Source: Methanobrevibacter sp. (GTDB taxonomy: Archaea > Methanobacteriota > Methanobacteria > Methanobacteriales > Methanobacteriaceae). From it: DNA of 45,844 nucleotides. The notes under the pieces were generated by a model. It saw only the letters and a list, made by a program, of their open reading frames with translations, was not told where the DNA came from and ran no database searches. This document shows positions 27,099 to 35,459 of this stretch, one piece after another. The stretch lies in NCBI GenBank assembly GCA_017646885.1, contig JAGCLR010000374.1:1-45844 (forward strand), in the 5' to 3' direction. Position 1 is the stretch's first letter. Every line of letters begins with the position of its first letter. A program made the position numbers and the translations under genes.

Positions 27099-27938
27099 TT
27101 AAAAGTTTTCGTCATCTTCGTGTGCCAAGGTTCTACAAATATCTTCCAAATCTTCACTCTGTGAAAATTTTGAACCGTGGGTGCCTACAATGTATTTCCA
27201 CAACTTACGATATTTGTCATCTTCTTCCAAATTCTTATAATAGTCGGTATTTCTCAAAGCTTTCAAAGCTCTGTCATTCTTGATTTCAGTCATTAAATCG
27301 TTTTCTTCGGCTTCTCTAAGGAAATTTCTAAAGTCTGTCTTCAATTCGGTTTCTTCAAACAAACTATCCATAGCCTTATTGAACTTGCTTTCGTCATAGT
27401 TCAATGTCAAATCAAGAATTTCACCATATTTAGCTTCGCAAGCATCTTCTGTCAAAGACAATTTGTCAGCGACAAAAGTCAATAAATCAGCATAGTTTTC
27501 TTCTATATCAGTCTTCTCTTTGAGTAATGCGACCTTTGTTAAATAACTATCTATCGCACCTTCAAGGGAATCTCTGGTGATAGCAGGAACTGTATACTGA
27601 TTATACGATTCTTTATAAATTTCTTTTTTGGCTTTCTTGTAATCAAGCAACATATCCTTAACCATTTTGGCGACTGTAGCAACATTAGCTGTTGGTTTAG
27701 CCTTCAAAGAAGTATGTTTCATTAAGGAATTAAATTTCCCGTGCTTCTTTGATTCGCCACCGAGTTTAACGGACAAGTTACCATCACCTAAAGCCTTGAT
27801 AGAACCAATTTTTGCTTTACCAATAATAGAACGGTCTACAATATCGTAAGTACCTGCGTCAAATTTCTCAACACCAAATCCGGCATTGGTAAAGATTTTC
27901 AATATCTTTTCAATAAATTGTGATTGTCTATTTTCCAT
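27099..27938 (-). CDS. Unknown 279-residue tail-region protein
   Basis: Mostly helical, Lys/Asp/Glu-rich. The N terminus FIEKILKIFTNAGFGVEKFD loosely resembles the shared N-terminal peptide of head-linked proteins. A Gly/Lys segment follows (GKAKIGSIKALGDGNLSVKL). The C terminus is HEDDENF. A GGAG ribosome site and an extended-consensus late promoter (TATAAATACTAT) precede it. It sits just after the gp15 gene, where T4-type genomes carry tail or neck genes. Function unknown. Confidence 0.7.
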   Translation of the reverse strand: MENRQSQFIEKILKIFTNAGFGVEKFDAGTYDIVDRSIIGKAKIGSIKALGDGNLSVKLGGESKKHGKFNSLMKHTSLKAKPTANVATVAKMVKDMLLDYKKAKKEIYKESYNQYTVPAITRDSLEGAIDSYLTKVALLKEKTDIEENYADLLTFVADKLSLTEDACEAKYGEILDLTLNYDESKFNKAMDSLFEETELKTDFRNFLREAEENDLMTEIKNDRALKALRNTDYYKNLEEDDKYRKLWKYIVGTHGSKFSQSEDLEDICRTLAHEDDENF

Positions 27939-27961
27939 AATTCAAAAACTCCATTTTATAG

Positions 27962-27969
27962 TATTTATA
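27962..27969 (-). promoter_or_regulatory. T4-type late promoter (TATAAATACTAT)
   Basis: Exact octamer with the extended T4 sequence, overlapping the gp15 stop and 24 bases before the next ATG. Confidence 0.8.
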
Positions 27970-29452
27970 TAATTTCGTTATTTTCTGTTGAAACTTGAGA
28001 AACCCAAGGAGCATCTTTAACAACTGTGCCATTGAGTTCAGCATCTTTTGTTCCAAAGAATAAATTATCACTAAAGTCACCGAAACCCTTCAAATTTTTG
28101 TGTTCCAAAATAAATGTTCCACCTAATGTAGCAGTTTCCACAACTTTTCCGTCTTGGATTTTTCCTTCTTTTACTATATAGTTTGGGTCATAATAAATCT
28201 GGTAAATTCTATCACCATTTACATCAGGTTGTAAATTACCTTGTAGCCAGTCACCGCTATTTGCCGTTACTTGCCAGTACTTGAGCGAAGGACCCGTTTT
28301 TCCAAGTGGGTTTGTGGTGTAGTCATACCAACTTACTGGGGCAGTGCCGCTAAGGGACGTCAAATACTGATTTATTCCTGAATATGTGGCACTGGTTTCG
28401 TCATTTTGGATAGTTTTTGTTAATAAAAGTTTACTTCCGGTCGGATAATTGGTAATGTCTGGCAATTCTTCATACTTATATTCGTATAACCAACCTTCAA
28501 CGGCAGATGTTTCAGGATTTTTACGAACAATAGGAGCTGGTTGTTCTGTAAATGGGAGCATAGCGGAAACTCTGCCGATTTTTGTACCGAATTGGTAATC
28601 AAAATCGTGGCGAGAAACGAAACTGCCATCATAGTTTCCAGCCATTCTTTCTTTCCAGTATTCTTTATCACCATTTACACCGAGCTTGGTAACAATTTCG
28701 TCAATTATATAAGTTTCTCTAATTGGTTTATATAACCACGCTTCTACACTGAATGAAAAAGATACAGTAATTTCTCGTTTATCTTCTTCACCGAAATCTT
28801 GTGTCATTTCTATATTAGAACTTTCACATTTCATTTTAATAGAACGGCGCTTGTTAATAAACCAAAACTCCTTCAAATCAAAATATGCTTCAGGAGCAAA
28901 ACGAACTAAAATTTGTTCCATTATCTGATTAGCATCAGATATATGTTCGGTCTTGGCTTCCATAGTAATTGTTAAATTATATGGAACTGGGTGAACATCA
29001 GCCCAAAACTTGTTAGCCATTAAATAGTCAATACCATTTACTTCAAAGTATTTGTTGTAGAAACCTCTTGACTCACCAGCACCTGAGTATCTATCAGCAG
29101 CAAATGCTATATTCTCAATTCTGTAAGTCATATTAGGTAATTGGATGTAATACTTCTTACCACTTTCTTGTTCCACTCTAAAATCGTGGGACTTCATTCT
29201 AGGTCCATATTTCAAAGGGACCTGAATCTGTTTAATTGGTTCGCCTTTTTCGTCATAACGAATAACATAAAGGTCATTAAAGAAATTACCGAAACCTACA
29301 ATAACAGAACGTATTGTATCGGCGAAGAAATAGTTAGCAGGATAACCACCACGTGGATGACCGTCAATCCAACCTTTCTTGAACTGATGGGTTGATGGGT
29401 CATAAACAGGGTCATTTCTTCTTGCTGATGTATTTTGCGTCCAATTACTCAT
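27965..29452 (-). CDS. 15: Tail sheath completion/stabiliser (T4 gp15 family)
   Basis: 495 residues; T4 gp15 caps the sheath and tube and joins tail to neck. Family-like segments are FFADTIRSVIVGFGNFFNDL, KQIQVPLKYGPR, YIQLPNMTYRIENIAF and HPVPYNLTITMEAKTEH. IMEQILVRFAPEAYFDL and ITVSFSFSVEAWLYKPIR then match the order of gp15 (about 272 residues in T4). The extra 200 C-terminal residues contain WYDYTTNPLGK and IYQIYYDPN and appear to be an added domain. It has no ribosome site: AATAAATA ends four bases before the ATG, so it may be leaderless. The family call rests on motif order, not on a search. Confidence 0.8.
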   Translation of the reverse strand: MSNWTQNTSARRNDPVYDPSTHQFKKGWIDGHPRGGYPANYFFADTIRSVIVGFGNFFNDLYVIRYDEKGEPIKQIQVPLKYGPRMKSHDFRVEQESGKKYYIQLPNMTYRIENIAFAADRYSGAGESRGFYNKYFEVNGIDYLMANKFWADVHPVPYNLTITMEAKTEHISDANQIMEQILVRFAPEAYFDLKEFWFINKRRSIKMKCESSNIEMTQDFGEEDKREITVSFSFSVEAWLYKPIRETYIIDEIVTKLGVNGDKEYWKERMAGNYDGSFVSRHDFDYQFGTKIGRVSAMLPFTEQPAPIVRKNPETSAVEGWLYEYKYEELPDITNYPTGSKLLLTKTIQNDETSATYSGINQYLTSLSGTAPVSWYDYTTNPLGKTGPSLKYWQVTANSGDWLQGNLQPDVNGDRIYQIYYDPNYIVKEGKIQDGKVVETATLGGTFILEHKNLKGFGDFSDNLFFGTKDAELNGTVVKDAPWVSQVSTENNEII

Positions 29453-29456
29453 ATTG

Positions 29457-29464
29457 TATTTATT
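29457..29464 (-). promoter_or_regulatory. Late promoter variant (AATAAATA), leaderless spacing
   Basis: One mismatch to TATAAATA, followed by CAAT and the gp15-like ATG. It overlaps the end of the glycosyltransferase gene. Confidence 0.6.
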
Positions 29465-30200
29465 ATTTTGATACTATATTCATATACTTTATAATTGAAT
29501 TTACTTTATCCATATCTATATCAAAATTGTACTTGTTTTTCATATAATTAACTGTGTTCAAGAACATTTTACCCTTTTCGTCTGTTTTAAAACTTTTGAA
29601 TAGAGCGGTATCATCATAGCAGCAATTAAAATCTAATTCAAATGGATTTAATAACGATATATCTACAGTCAATTTAATGTTATTTTTCAATAGAAATGTA
29701 TTTAACCAACATTCATCACATTTTGGGGTAGTTAATAGTCTGTCATTTCTGTATTGTTCACTATATGCTTCCATTGGAAATGTTTTTGGTGGTACAATAC
29801 ATTGTCCGCAAAAGCCGAGATAATATGGTTCGTGATAATTTTCAGTTCTTGGAATGGATAAAAGGGTAATTGATTTACATTCTTTCGCCCTTTCAATCAA
29901 ATCATTTATGTATCTTTTATCTTCATCTAACGAAATTACAACATCGTCATAATGTTCAGGATAAACTCTCCATCTTTTATGGCAGTATTCATTATTAGCA
30001 ATCCACTTCAAAATTACACCATATTTCTGTATGGCTACAAGTAGTTCAAGTGGCAAAATATGGTCTGGAAATTCTTCGGTAGCAAGCCACAAATAAAATA
30101 AATCAGGTTTCTTTGTTTGTGTGGCAAAGAAATAATCTAAAAAGATAGGCATTTGATTTATTCGTTTAGTCCAGCAAGTCATTGTTACTACAGTCTTCAT
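29463..30200 (-). CDS. Glycosyltransferase-like protein (capsule/LPS type)
   Basis: 245 residues. The start MKTVVTMTCWTKRINQMP followed by FATQTKKPDLFYLWLATEEF is the N-terminal pattern of capsule-type GT-A glycosyltransferases. DVVISLDEDKRY carries the acidic DxD metal site (residues 92-94). FCGQCIVPPKTF and PKCDECWLNTF follow in the acceptor half. The start lies within the end of the upstream 118-residue gene (35-base overlap) with an AGAGA site. It is the last gene of a four-gene sugar/radical-SAM cluster. The acceptor is unknown. Confidence 0.75.
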   Translation of the reverse strand: MKTVVTMTCWTKRINQMPIFLDYFFATQTKKPDLFYLWLATEEFPDHILPLELLVAIQKYGVILKWIANNEYCHKRWRVYPEHYDDVVISLDEDKRYINDLIERAKECKSITLLSIPRTENYHEPYYLGFCGQCIVPPKTFPMEAYSEQYRNDRLLTTPKCDECWLNTFLLKNNIKLTVDISLLNPFELDFNCCYDDTALFKSFKTDEKGKMFLNTVNYMKNKYNFDIDMDKVNSIIKYMNIVSK

Positions 30201-30522
30201 CGTCTATCTCTATTTCGTAATACTTTTTCAAAATAATAATGTCATTGTTATGTTCTAATTGCCATTTCAAATCAAAACATTCATCTCTGATTAAATTTTT
30301 TCGTCTTTCTTCTAATTGGTAATAATCACTTGTCTTTATTTCTGTATTACCAAATCTTAATACAGCTTTATCCATTCGTTCAGTTATTTCTTTATAAAGC
30401 CTTTGATAGTTTTCATTTTTGCTGATGAAATATGAATCAGGCAAAAGATTTAATTTGTATTTTCTCTTACCGGTTCTTTCGTATAATTTCTGTATTTCGT
30501 AACCTTGTAATACTTTAAGCAT
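30166..30522 (-). CDS. Unknown 118-residue protein in sugar cluster
   Basis: Starts MLKVLQGYEIQKLYERTGKR, basic in the first half and acidic at the C terminus (IEIDDEDCSNNDLLD). The ATG overlaps the stop of the radical-SAM gene (TAATG) without its own ribosome site, so it is coupled to it. It overlaps the next glycosyltransferase by 35 bases. No motif is recognised. It may be an accessory of the radical-SAM enzyme or of the glycosyltransferase, which is inference from coupling. Confidence 0.65.
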   Translation of the reverse strand: MLKVLQGYEIQKLYERTGKRKYKLNLLPDSYFISKNENYQRLYKEITERMDKAVLRFGNTEIKTSDYYQLEERRKNLIRDECFDLKWQLEHNNDIIILKKYYEIEIDDEDCSNNDLLD

Positions 30523-31628
30523 TATGTTAATACCACATTTATTTTTCTTGACTTATAAAATACAATTTCATTTATCTTTTCAATTATATCTTTTTTGTAA
30601 GTTTCATTCGTGATTACACATTCTTTATCATTATCCTTCAATCTAGGTTTAGCAAAAGCAAATGCTACTTCTTCAAAACCAAGATTTTCTGCGAAATCTA
30701 TAAAATCCATAGTGTCTTTATAATTGTATTTAGAAATCGTGAAACAAGAAGCCATTTTTACATTGTAATTTTCTTTTAAATACTTTATATTCTTTAAAAG
30801 ATTTTCCCATTGGTTATCATTGTTAGCTCTGACTAACTTATAAGTTTCTTTTGTAGCAGCATCAATAGAAATTCTAACTTCTTTTATAATGTTCCAGTTA
30901 TTTGGGTGAATTTCCTTCAATCGTTTTTCAGTCATACAAGTTCCATTAGTGAAAATTTCAATGCTTTCTAATTCACTATCTTTAGTTAAATCTTCATTGA
31001 GAATTTTCATATAGATTTTACTGAAGAATGTTTCTCCATCACAACCAATTTTCAATCTTTTTACTGATTTAATTTTCTTTACGATTTTTTCGTAATCTTC
31101 AGGTGTTAAATCTGGTTCTTTTGTAATAAAATCTTTTCGGCAAGTCTTACATTTCAAATTACAAACTTCGGAAACATTTAGATTTATTGAATATAAAGGA
31201 TAATCATCAATTTTGTCCTTATTGTAATAGTATCTCTTACCATACAATCCATATTCTTCAATAAAGGATTTCCAATTATAGAAAGCACTATCCGAACCTT
31301 GTTTATAGTTTTGGTATTTGGAACACTTGGAACAATTATAATAGTCTTCTTTAATTATATTACTCTTAAAAGACTTGATTTTTTCACTATCAAACAATTC
31401 ATCAAAATCGTCTGTGTGAATCTCAAAGTTTTTATCATTTAAAAAACACAAACAGGGTTTCGTGTAGAAACGATAACCTTTATCATTATCAAAACTGTAT
31501 CTAAGTATATTTTGGTTGATAATTGGTTCAACACAGAAATGCTTATACATTAAATCAGCATACGAAATGTCAGGTAAAGATTCTTTACCTGTATAAGGAC
31601 TAATTATTGAAATGTCTAATTCATTCAT
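30522..31628 (-). CDS. Radical SAM protein with extra Cys motif
   Basis: 368 residues. The radical-SAM cluster motif is CNLKCKTCR (Cys156, Cys160, Cys163), preceded by YSINLNVSEV. The strand motifs LKIGCDGETFFS and IEIFTNGTCMTE and RISIDAATKETY follow the order of the twitch/SPASM-type subfamily. A separate N-terminal pair (NCSKCSKY, Cys99 and Cys102) plus CLCF at 59-62 may bind an auxiliary cluster. The ATG overlaps the upstream stop (ATGA). Family members modify peptides or sugars. In this cluster, with two glycosyltransferases, an unusual glycan or protein modification is possible; the substrate is not known. Confidence 0.85.
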   Translation of the reverse strand: MNELDISIISPYTGKESLPDISYADLMYKHFCVEPIINQNILRYSFDNDKGYRFYTKPCLCFLNDKNFEIHTDDFDELFDSEKIKSFKSNIIKEDYYNCSKCSKYQNYKQGSDSAFYNWKSFIEEYGLYGKRYYYNKDKIDDYPLYSINLNVSEVCNLKCKTCRKDFITKEPDLTPEDYEKIVKKIKSVKRLKIGCDGETFFSKIYMKILNEDLTKDSELESIEIFTNGTCMTEKRLKEIHPNNWNIIKEVRISIDAATKETYKLVRANNDNQWENLLKNIKYLKENYNVKMASCFTISKYNYKDTMDFIDFAENLGFEEVAFAFAKPRLKDNDKECVITNETYKKDIIEKINEIVFYKSRKINVVLT

Positions 31629-32494
31629 ATATTAAATATACTCAAATCTAATTCATTTGTCTGTTTGTTTGTATTAAATGGATTTATATACTCTGTATAT
31701 CCAATAGAAATTGTGGCAGGTTGTTTAAAAGTTTTAATATATTTTTCTTTTAAATTTTTATATGCTCTATTATCACAACTTGGACCAGTCATTTTTATTT
31801 TCCATTCTTCTAAACTTCTATGTAGATAATGGAATAATTTAATATCAGCAATTCTAAAATTAACATCTATGTGCGAGTCTACTATATCATTTGTATAATA
31901 TACTTTATCATTATACCATAATTTGTAATTACCATCTATATCAGTAAAATAATGAACATAAGAATAAACGGCTGAACTCTTTGTTGAAACTATGGATTTA
32001 AAACAAGTATCTTTTTTGTTATTTTGAAAATATGACGGATAAGTATAATGACAATCTTCAATCATACTATTACTTCGTTTATATGGTCTTTCATTATCTT
32101 TATATGAAATGTATTGCCAAGGTAAAATATATTGTTCTATATTCTCTTTATCCAAATAATTACAAAATTCGTGTAAATCCTTATATTTCTTACTATTCAA
32201 CCACAGATATTCGTCATCATCTAAACATAAAATATAATCATAGTCATTTTTATGCTGATTATAGAAATCAGTGTATATTTTATGTTGTGGATTTTTACAA
32301 ATATAATCTTCATCAATGAATGTATAAAAAACATTTGTGAATTTATCACAAATGCTCTTTATATCTGATTTACTTTCATTATCATACACAAAAATATCAG
32401 TAACACCAATGTTTGTATAGTGTTCAATATATCGCTGCATATCTATTGGCAACTGATATCTGGTAATTAAACATAAAGCAATTCTATAATTCAT
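31625..32494 (-). CDS. Glycosyltransferase (GT92/GT2-like)
   Basis: 289 residues. The N terminus YRIALCLITRY, HYTNIGVTDIFVYDNES and DYILCLDDDEYLWL (DDD at residues 92-94) match the GT-A glycosyltransferases with the RY..HY and DDDE pattern (GT92-like). A conserved IADIKLFHYLHRS segment near the C terminus is also typical. The start overlaps the topoisomerase stop (TAATG) and uses a GAAGGT site, so it belongs to the same transcript. It is one of four sugar-related genes. Acceptor and donor are unknown. Confidence 0.78.
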   Translation of the reverse strand: MNYRIALCLITRYQLPIDMQRYIEHYTNIGVTDIFVYDNESKSDIKSICDKFTNVFYTFIDEDYICKNPQHKIYTDFYNQHKNDYDYILCLDDDEYLWLNSKKYKDLHEFCNYLDKENIEQYILPWQYISYKDNERPYKRSNSMIEDCHYTYPSYFQNNKKDTCFKSIVSTKSSAVYSYVHYFTDIDGNYKLWYNDKVYYTNDIVDSHIDVNFRIADIKLFHYLHRSLEEWKIKMTGPSCDNRAYKNLKEKYIKTFKQPATISIGYTEYINPFNTNKQTNELDLSIFNI

Positions 32495-33966
32495 TAGACC
32501 TTCAACATTCTATCACGATAGAAAGGTTTGAGTTTATCCAATTCACGAATTACAACATTTTCAATATGGGCGATGTCATTTTCCAAATCTTTAATGTGTG
32601 CTGTGAAATCGGTAATGTCTTGCTTGATTTTGTTCTGGTCTGTTTTCTGTAAACTAATAACCTTTTGGTCGCAAATGTATTTAGCGGCGTCATTAGCAAA
32701 AGATTTACCTTTCAAACCAGGCATATTTTCCGCAATATACTTAATTGGGTCTTTTTCTTCAAGTCCCTTTACAACAACCTTAAGATTTTGTGAAGCAAGA
32801 AGTCTCCAATTCATTTTTTGTTTCTTATCCTCGTAGATGTTCTTTTCTACTTCGCACATTTTGGTTTCAACTTCTTTTCTCCAGTCAATCCACTTATTCA
32901 TTAGTTCAATCATATTAGGAATTAGAACTTTTGTATCTACATCCTTAGAAACATCCTTGGACTTTGTTCGTTCAATCGCATAGTAACGATATGATTCACT
33001 CTTAATCAAGTGCTTGTGAATTTTGCTTTCAAAATCTGCTTCGCTCTTTAACATAACTTCCAACTTACAAGCTTCTGTTTTTGTTGAAGAGTCATTTACA
33101 TACAAAACAGTTCCATCATCAATCATTGAAATCATTTTGCTAATGAAGGAGTTTGGTGAGAAACCAGGACAATAACCTGTAATCGTCAAAAGAACATTCT
33201 TTTTATCACGAACAAGTGTGTAATCACATTCATACTTAATTGAACCTTCACCTGTTTCGTACAAATGTTCAATTTCTTCAGGAGTAGAAAGGATTTTACC
33301 ACCATACTTATAATCAGGACCTTTCAAGTATTTCATAATGTCCTTGATTTTAGTTTGTTTGCCTTTCTTAACTACAACCTTCATAGCTTCTACAATTTCT
33401 TTCAAATTGTGAGCTGGAATGTTACAATTCAAACCAACAGCAATGCCTGAACATTCGTTAATAAAGAAATTTGGCAAGCGTGTTGTCAATACAATCGGTT
33501 CTTTAAATTCGCCTGTGTAGTTTGGAATGTAATCTGCTACATCCATACATTCCAACATTTTCATACCGATTTGAGAAATTTTTGCTTCTGTATATCTGTC
33601 AGCAGCAGGTCCGTCTGTCAATGAACCCCAGTTACCTTGTCCGTGAATTACTGGGTATTCACTTGTTGCCATTGTTACTAGAGAACCATAAGCAGAACCG
33701 TGTGGGTGATACTTACCCATACAATCACCTGTAATTCTTGCTGACTTAACGGTCTTGTTATCCCAAGTTGCTTTCAATTCTTTGGCTGTCCACATTAGTC
33801 TTCTTTGTGCTGGTTTCAATCCATCACGATAGTCAGCCAATGCTCTATCTTCCAAAACATCCAAGCCATAAACTTCCATATTCTTATGGAGCATTTGGTC
33901 AGTGCCTAAGGTTTTTCCGTCTGTTTCGTTTTCAAAAAAATTGTCTATATTGCTTTGTTTTTTCAT
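32494..33966 (-). CDS. 52: Type II DNA topoisomerase medium subunit (T4 gp52 family)
   Basis: 490 residues; the DNA-cleaving, GyrA/ParC-like subunit. Conserved breakage-reunion segments are ADYRDGLKPAQRRLMW, SARITGDCMGKYHPHG and GNWGSLTDGPAADRYTEAKI, with the catalytic tyrosine at residue 125. The tower and coiled-coil region follows, ending with ENDIAHIENVVIRELDKL. T4 gp52 is 442 residues, and like it this protein lacks the GyrA C-terminal wrapping domain. The partner large subunit is at 36450-38352. A late promoter (TATAAATA, 34000-34007) lies upstream. It supports replication and unlinking of phage DNA. Confidence 0.95.
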   Translation of the reverse strand: MKKQSNIDNFFENETDGKTLGTDQMLHKNMEVYGLDVLEDRALADYRDGLKPAQRRLMWTAKELKATWDNKTVKSARITGDCMGKYHPHGSAYGSLVTMATSEYPVIHGQGNWGSLTDGPAADRYTEAKISQIGMKMLECMDVADYIPNYTGEFKEPIVLTTRLPNFFINECSGIAVGLNCNIPAHNLKEIVEAMKVVVKKGKQTKIKDIMKYLKGPDYKYGGKILSTPEEIEHLYETGEGSIKYECDYTLVRDKKNVLLTITGYCPGFSPNSFISKMISMIDDGTVLYVNDSSTKTEACKLEVMLKSEADFESKIHKHLIKSESYRYYAIERTKSKDVSKDVDTKVLIPNMIELMNKWIDWRKEVETKMCEVEKNIYEDKKQKMNWRLLASQNLKVVVKGLEEKDPIKYIAENMPGLKGKSFANDAAKYICDQKVISLQKTDQNKIKQDITDFTAHIKDLENDIAHIENVVIRELDKLKPFYRDRMLKV

Positions 33967-33999
33967 ATTATCTCGCTTATATTACATTTGTTTGGAATG

Positions 34000-34007
34000 T
34001 ATTTATA
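34000..34007 (-). promoter_or_regulatory. T4-type late promoter (TATAAATA)
   Basis: Exact octamer between the stop of the 130-residue gene and the topoisomerase medium subunit. The bases that follow (ATTCCAAACAAA) also follow the late promoter at 38619-38626. Confidence 0.75.
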
Positions 34008-34008
34008 A

Positions 34009-34401
34009 TCAAAAATCTTTACTCAACTTTTTCTCTTTATCAGCTAGTTCTTCTTTCTTGTGTAACAGAATTGCTTTATCTATAATTGTCTTCTGCAAAT
34101 CACACCAGTTTCTAAAATTTTCTAAACTAGAAAAACCTTTACAGTCATCTCTATCTACAAAATCCGAACTTTCATTTGAAGTAAAACTTTCTTTTCCATT
34201 TGGGAATAAAGTATAAGAAATCGTATTATACTTTATCATATTACATCCATACAAAGGAACAAAAACTACCCTTGGACCTGGTCTTCGTTTACAGGGATTT
34301 TTCAAAACAAATGTATTAAACTTTGGGTCTTTGTTTGAGTTATCAAAACCAAATTCCCTTAAAATATCTTCTAATTGTGGTTGTAATTCATTCCAATTCA
34401 T
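34009..34401 (-). CDS. Unknown small protein with KDF C terminus
   Basis: 130 residues, MNWNELQPQLEDILREFGFD at the start, a KRRPGPRVVFVPL segment mid-protein, and a Lys/Glu-rich helical tail ending EKKLSKDF. This is a variant of the EDF ending on neighbouring genes. It uses TGA as stop. There is no ribosome site, and the sequence directly upstream is a terminator T-run, so its start and expression are less certain. Function unknown. Confidence 0.65.
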   Translation of the reverse strand: MNWNELQPQLEDILREFGFDNSNKDPKFNTFVLKNPCKRRPGPRVVFVPLYGCNMIKYNTISYTLFPNGKESFTSNESSDFVDRDDCKGFSSLENFRNWCDLQKTIIDKAILLHKKEELADKEKKLSKDF

Positions 34402-34418
34402 ACCACAAATATAAAAAG

Positions 34419-34441
34419 AAATCCCACTTTGTGTGGGATTT
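34419..34441 (-). terminator. Terminator after 88-residue gene
   Basis: 9-bp stem AAATCCCAC / GTGGGATTT, 5-base loop, followed on the minus strand by CTTTTTATATT. Confidence 0.85.
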
Positions 34442-34458
34442 TTAATTTTTTGAAACTG

Positions 34459-34725
34459 TTAGAAGTCTTCTTTCATTTTGTTAAGTTTGACTTTTTCTTT
34501 TAGTTTGTTCACATACAAATTGAAAATTCCTTCTGTCATATTTGCTATAATGTTTCTGGGAATTACAATTCTGTCATTCATTGAGGCTAATTCTTGATAA
34601 CTATAACCAGCATTTATTTTGTCATCGTGTTCGTCATAATAGAGAACAAACTTATCTTTTTCTCCAATTCTCCCGTTCAAAATACTAAAGACTTTTGTTG
34701 CTTGCTGGTAAGTTATTACATTCAT
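34459..34725 (-). CDS. Unknown 88-residue protein with EDF C terminus
   Basis: MNVITYQQATKVFSILNGRI at the start; ends KLNKMKEDF. The ATG overlaps the previous stop (TAATG), and its AGGAAG ribosome site lies inside the Gln-Glu-Asp codons of the preceding gene's tail. It is the last of three tightly coupled small genes before a terminator. Fold and function unknown. Confidence 0.75.
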   Translation of the reverse strand: MNVITYQQATKVFSILNGRIGEKDKFVLYYDEHDDKINAGYSYQELASMNDRIVIPRNIIANMTEGIFNLYVNKLKEKVKLNKMKEDF

Positions 34726-35030
34726 TAAAAATCTTCCTGGACATTGTGTAGTCTAATCATCATCTTAATCTGATTTACCAAGTGGAAATACTTCATTTCT
34801 GTAAAGTTCTTAAAATCTTTGTTTGAAAGCGTGATAAAGATACAACCATCTTCCAAGTTCTTCTTTACATTCCGCTTCAAATTCATCCCACCAGTAATTT
34901 CGTGGGTAACCGGACGATACACAATAGAAAGTACATTCTTCTTGAAATCGGCACTCTTTGTGTTTTCAGTAAGAATCTTATTGACGTTCTTAAAGGAGTT
35001 AATCTTGATGTTGTTGAGTGAAATGAGCAT
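34725..35030 (-). CDS. Unknown 101-residue protein with EDF C terminus and one CGG codon
   Basis: MLISLNNIKINSFKNVNKIL at the start, MIRLHNVQEDF at the end. Basic, mixed helix and strand. It contains the only in-frame CGG codon I found outside the three frameshift sites (34872-34874, in NLKRNVKK). Read straight through, CGG would be Arg. A +1 shift there would hit TAA two codons after the glycine codon. The start overlaps the upstream stop (TAATG) with a GAGG site inside the preceding gene. Function unknown. Confidence 0.75.
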   Translation of the reverse strand: MLISLNNIKINSFKNVNKILTENTKSADFKKNVLSIVYRPVTHEITGGMNLKRNVKKNLEDGCIFITLSNKDFKNFTEMKYFHLVNQIKMMIRLHNVQEDF

Positions 35031-35446
35031 TAGAAGTCCTCAGACATAGACTTGAATTTTGTTACCTGTTTTGTGAGTGTTTCAGCCCTGATGGCTGCTT
35101 TAGCATTGTTCGCTAAAATTTCTTTGATTTTGGAAATGGGCAAGCGTTCCTTCGTTAAATCGTAAACCTTGACACCATACTTATTTTCAAAATCTTTACA
35201 ATTTTCAATAGTAACTTCTTCTCTGAGAAGTGCGGAAAAATCATAGAGAGTAGCTTCGTATTTGCTGTACATAAAAATTATTTTGTTCGCCAAGAAGCTA
35301 TTTTCCGACCACTTGTAAGACCAAACGCGGTTAATAATTTCGTCAGTAGAATAATCTACATTCGTCTTTTCGTCAAAGAACGCGGCATAAACTTTCATTT
35401 CGTTTACAATCGCGGCGAAATTAAATACACTAGGAAAGTTCTTCAT
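35030..35446 (-). CDS. Unknown 138-residue protein with EDF C terminus
   Basis: MKNFPSVFNFAAIVNEMKVY at the start, then YKWSENSFLANKIIFMYSKY, ending KFKSMSEDF. It is the first gene of a coupled trio (138, 101 and 88 residues). There is no ribosome site. GATAAATA ends five bases before the ATG, so the transcript is probably leaderless. Function unknown. The EDF tail also carries the GAGG ribosome site of the next gene. Confidence 0.72.
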   Translation of the reverse strand: MKNFPSVFNFAAIVNEMKVYAAFFDEKTNVDYSTDEIINRVWSYKWSENSFLANKIIFMYSKYEATLYDFSALLREEVTIENCKDFENKYGVKVYDLTKERLPISKIKEILANNAKAAIRAETLTKQVTKFKSMSEDF

Positions 35447-35451
35447 ACTAT

Positions 35452-35459
35452 TATTTATC
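35452..35459 (-). promoter_or_regulatory. Late promoter variant (GATAAATA), leaderless spacing
   Basis: One mismatch to TATAAATA, five bases before an ATG that has no ribosome site. Confidence 0.55.
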
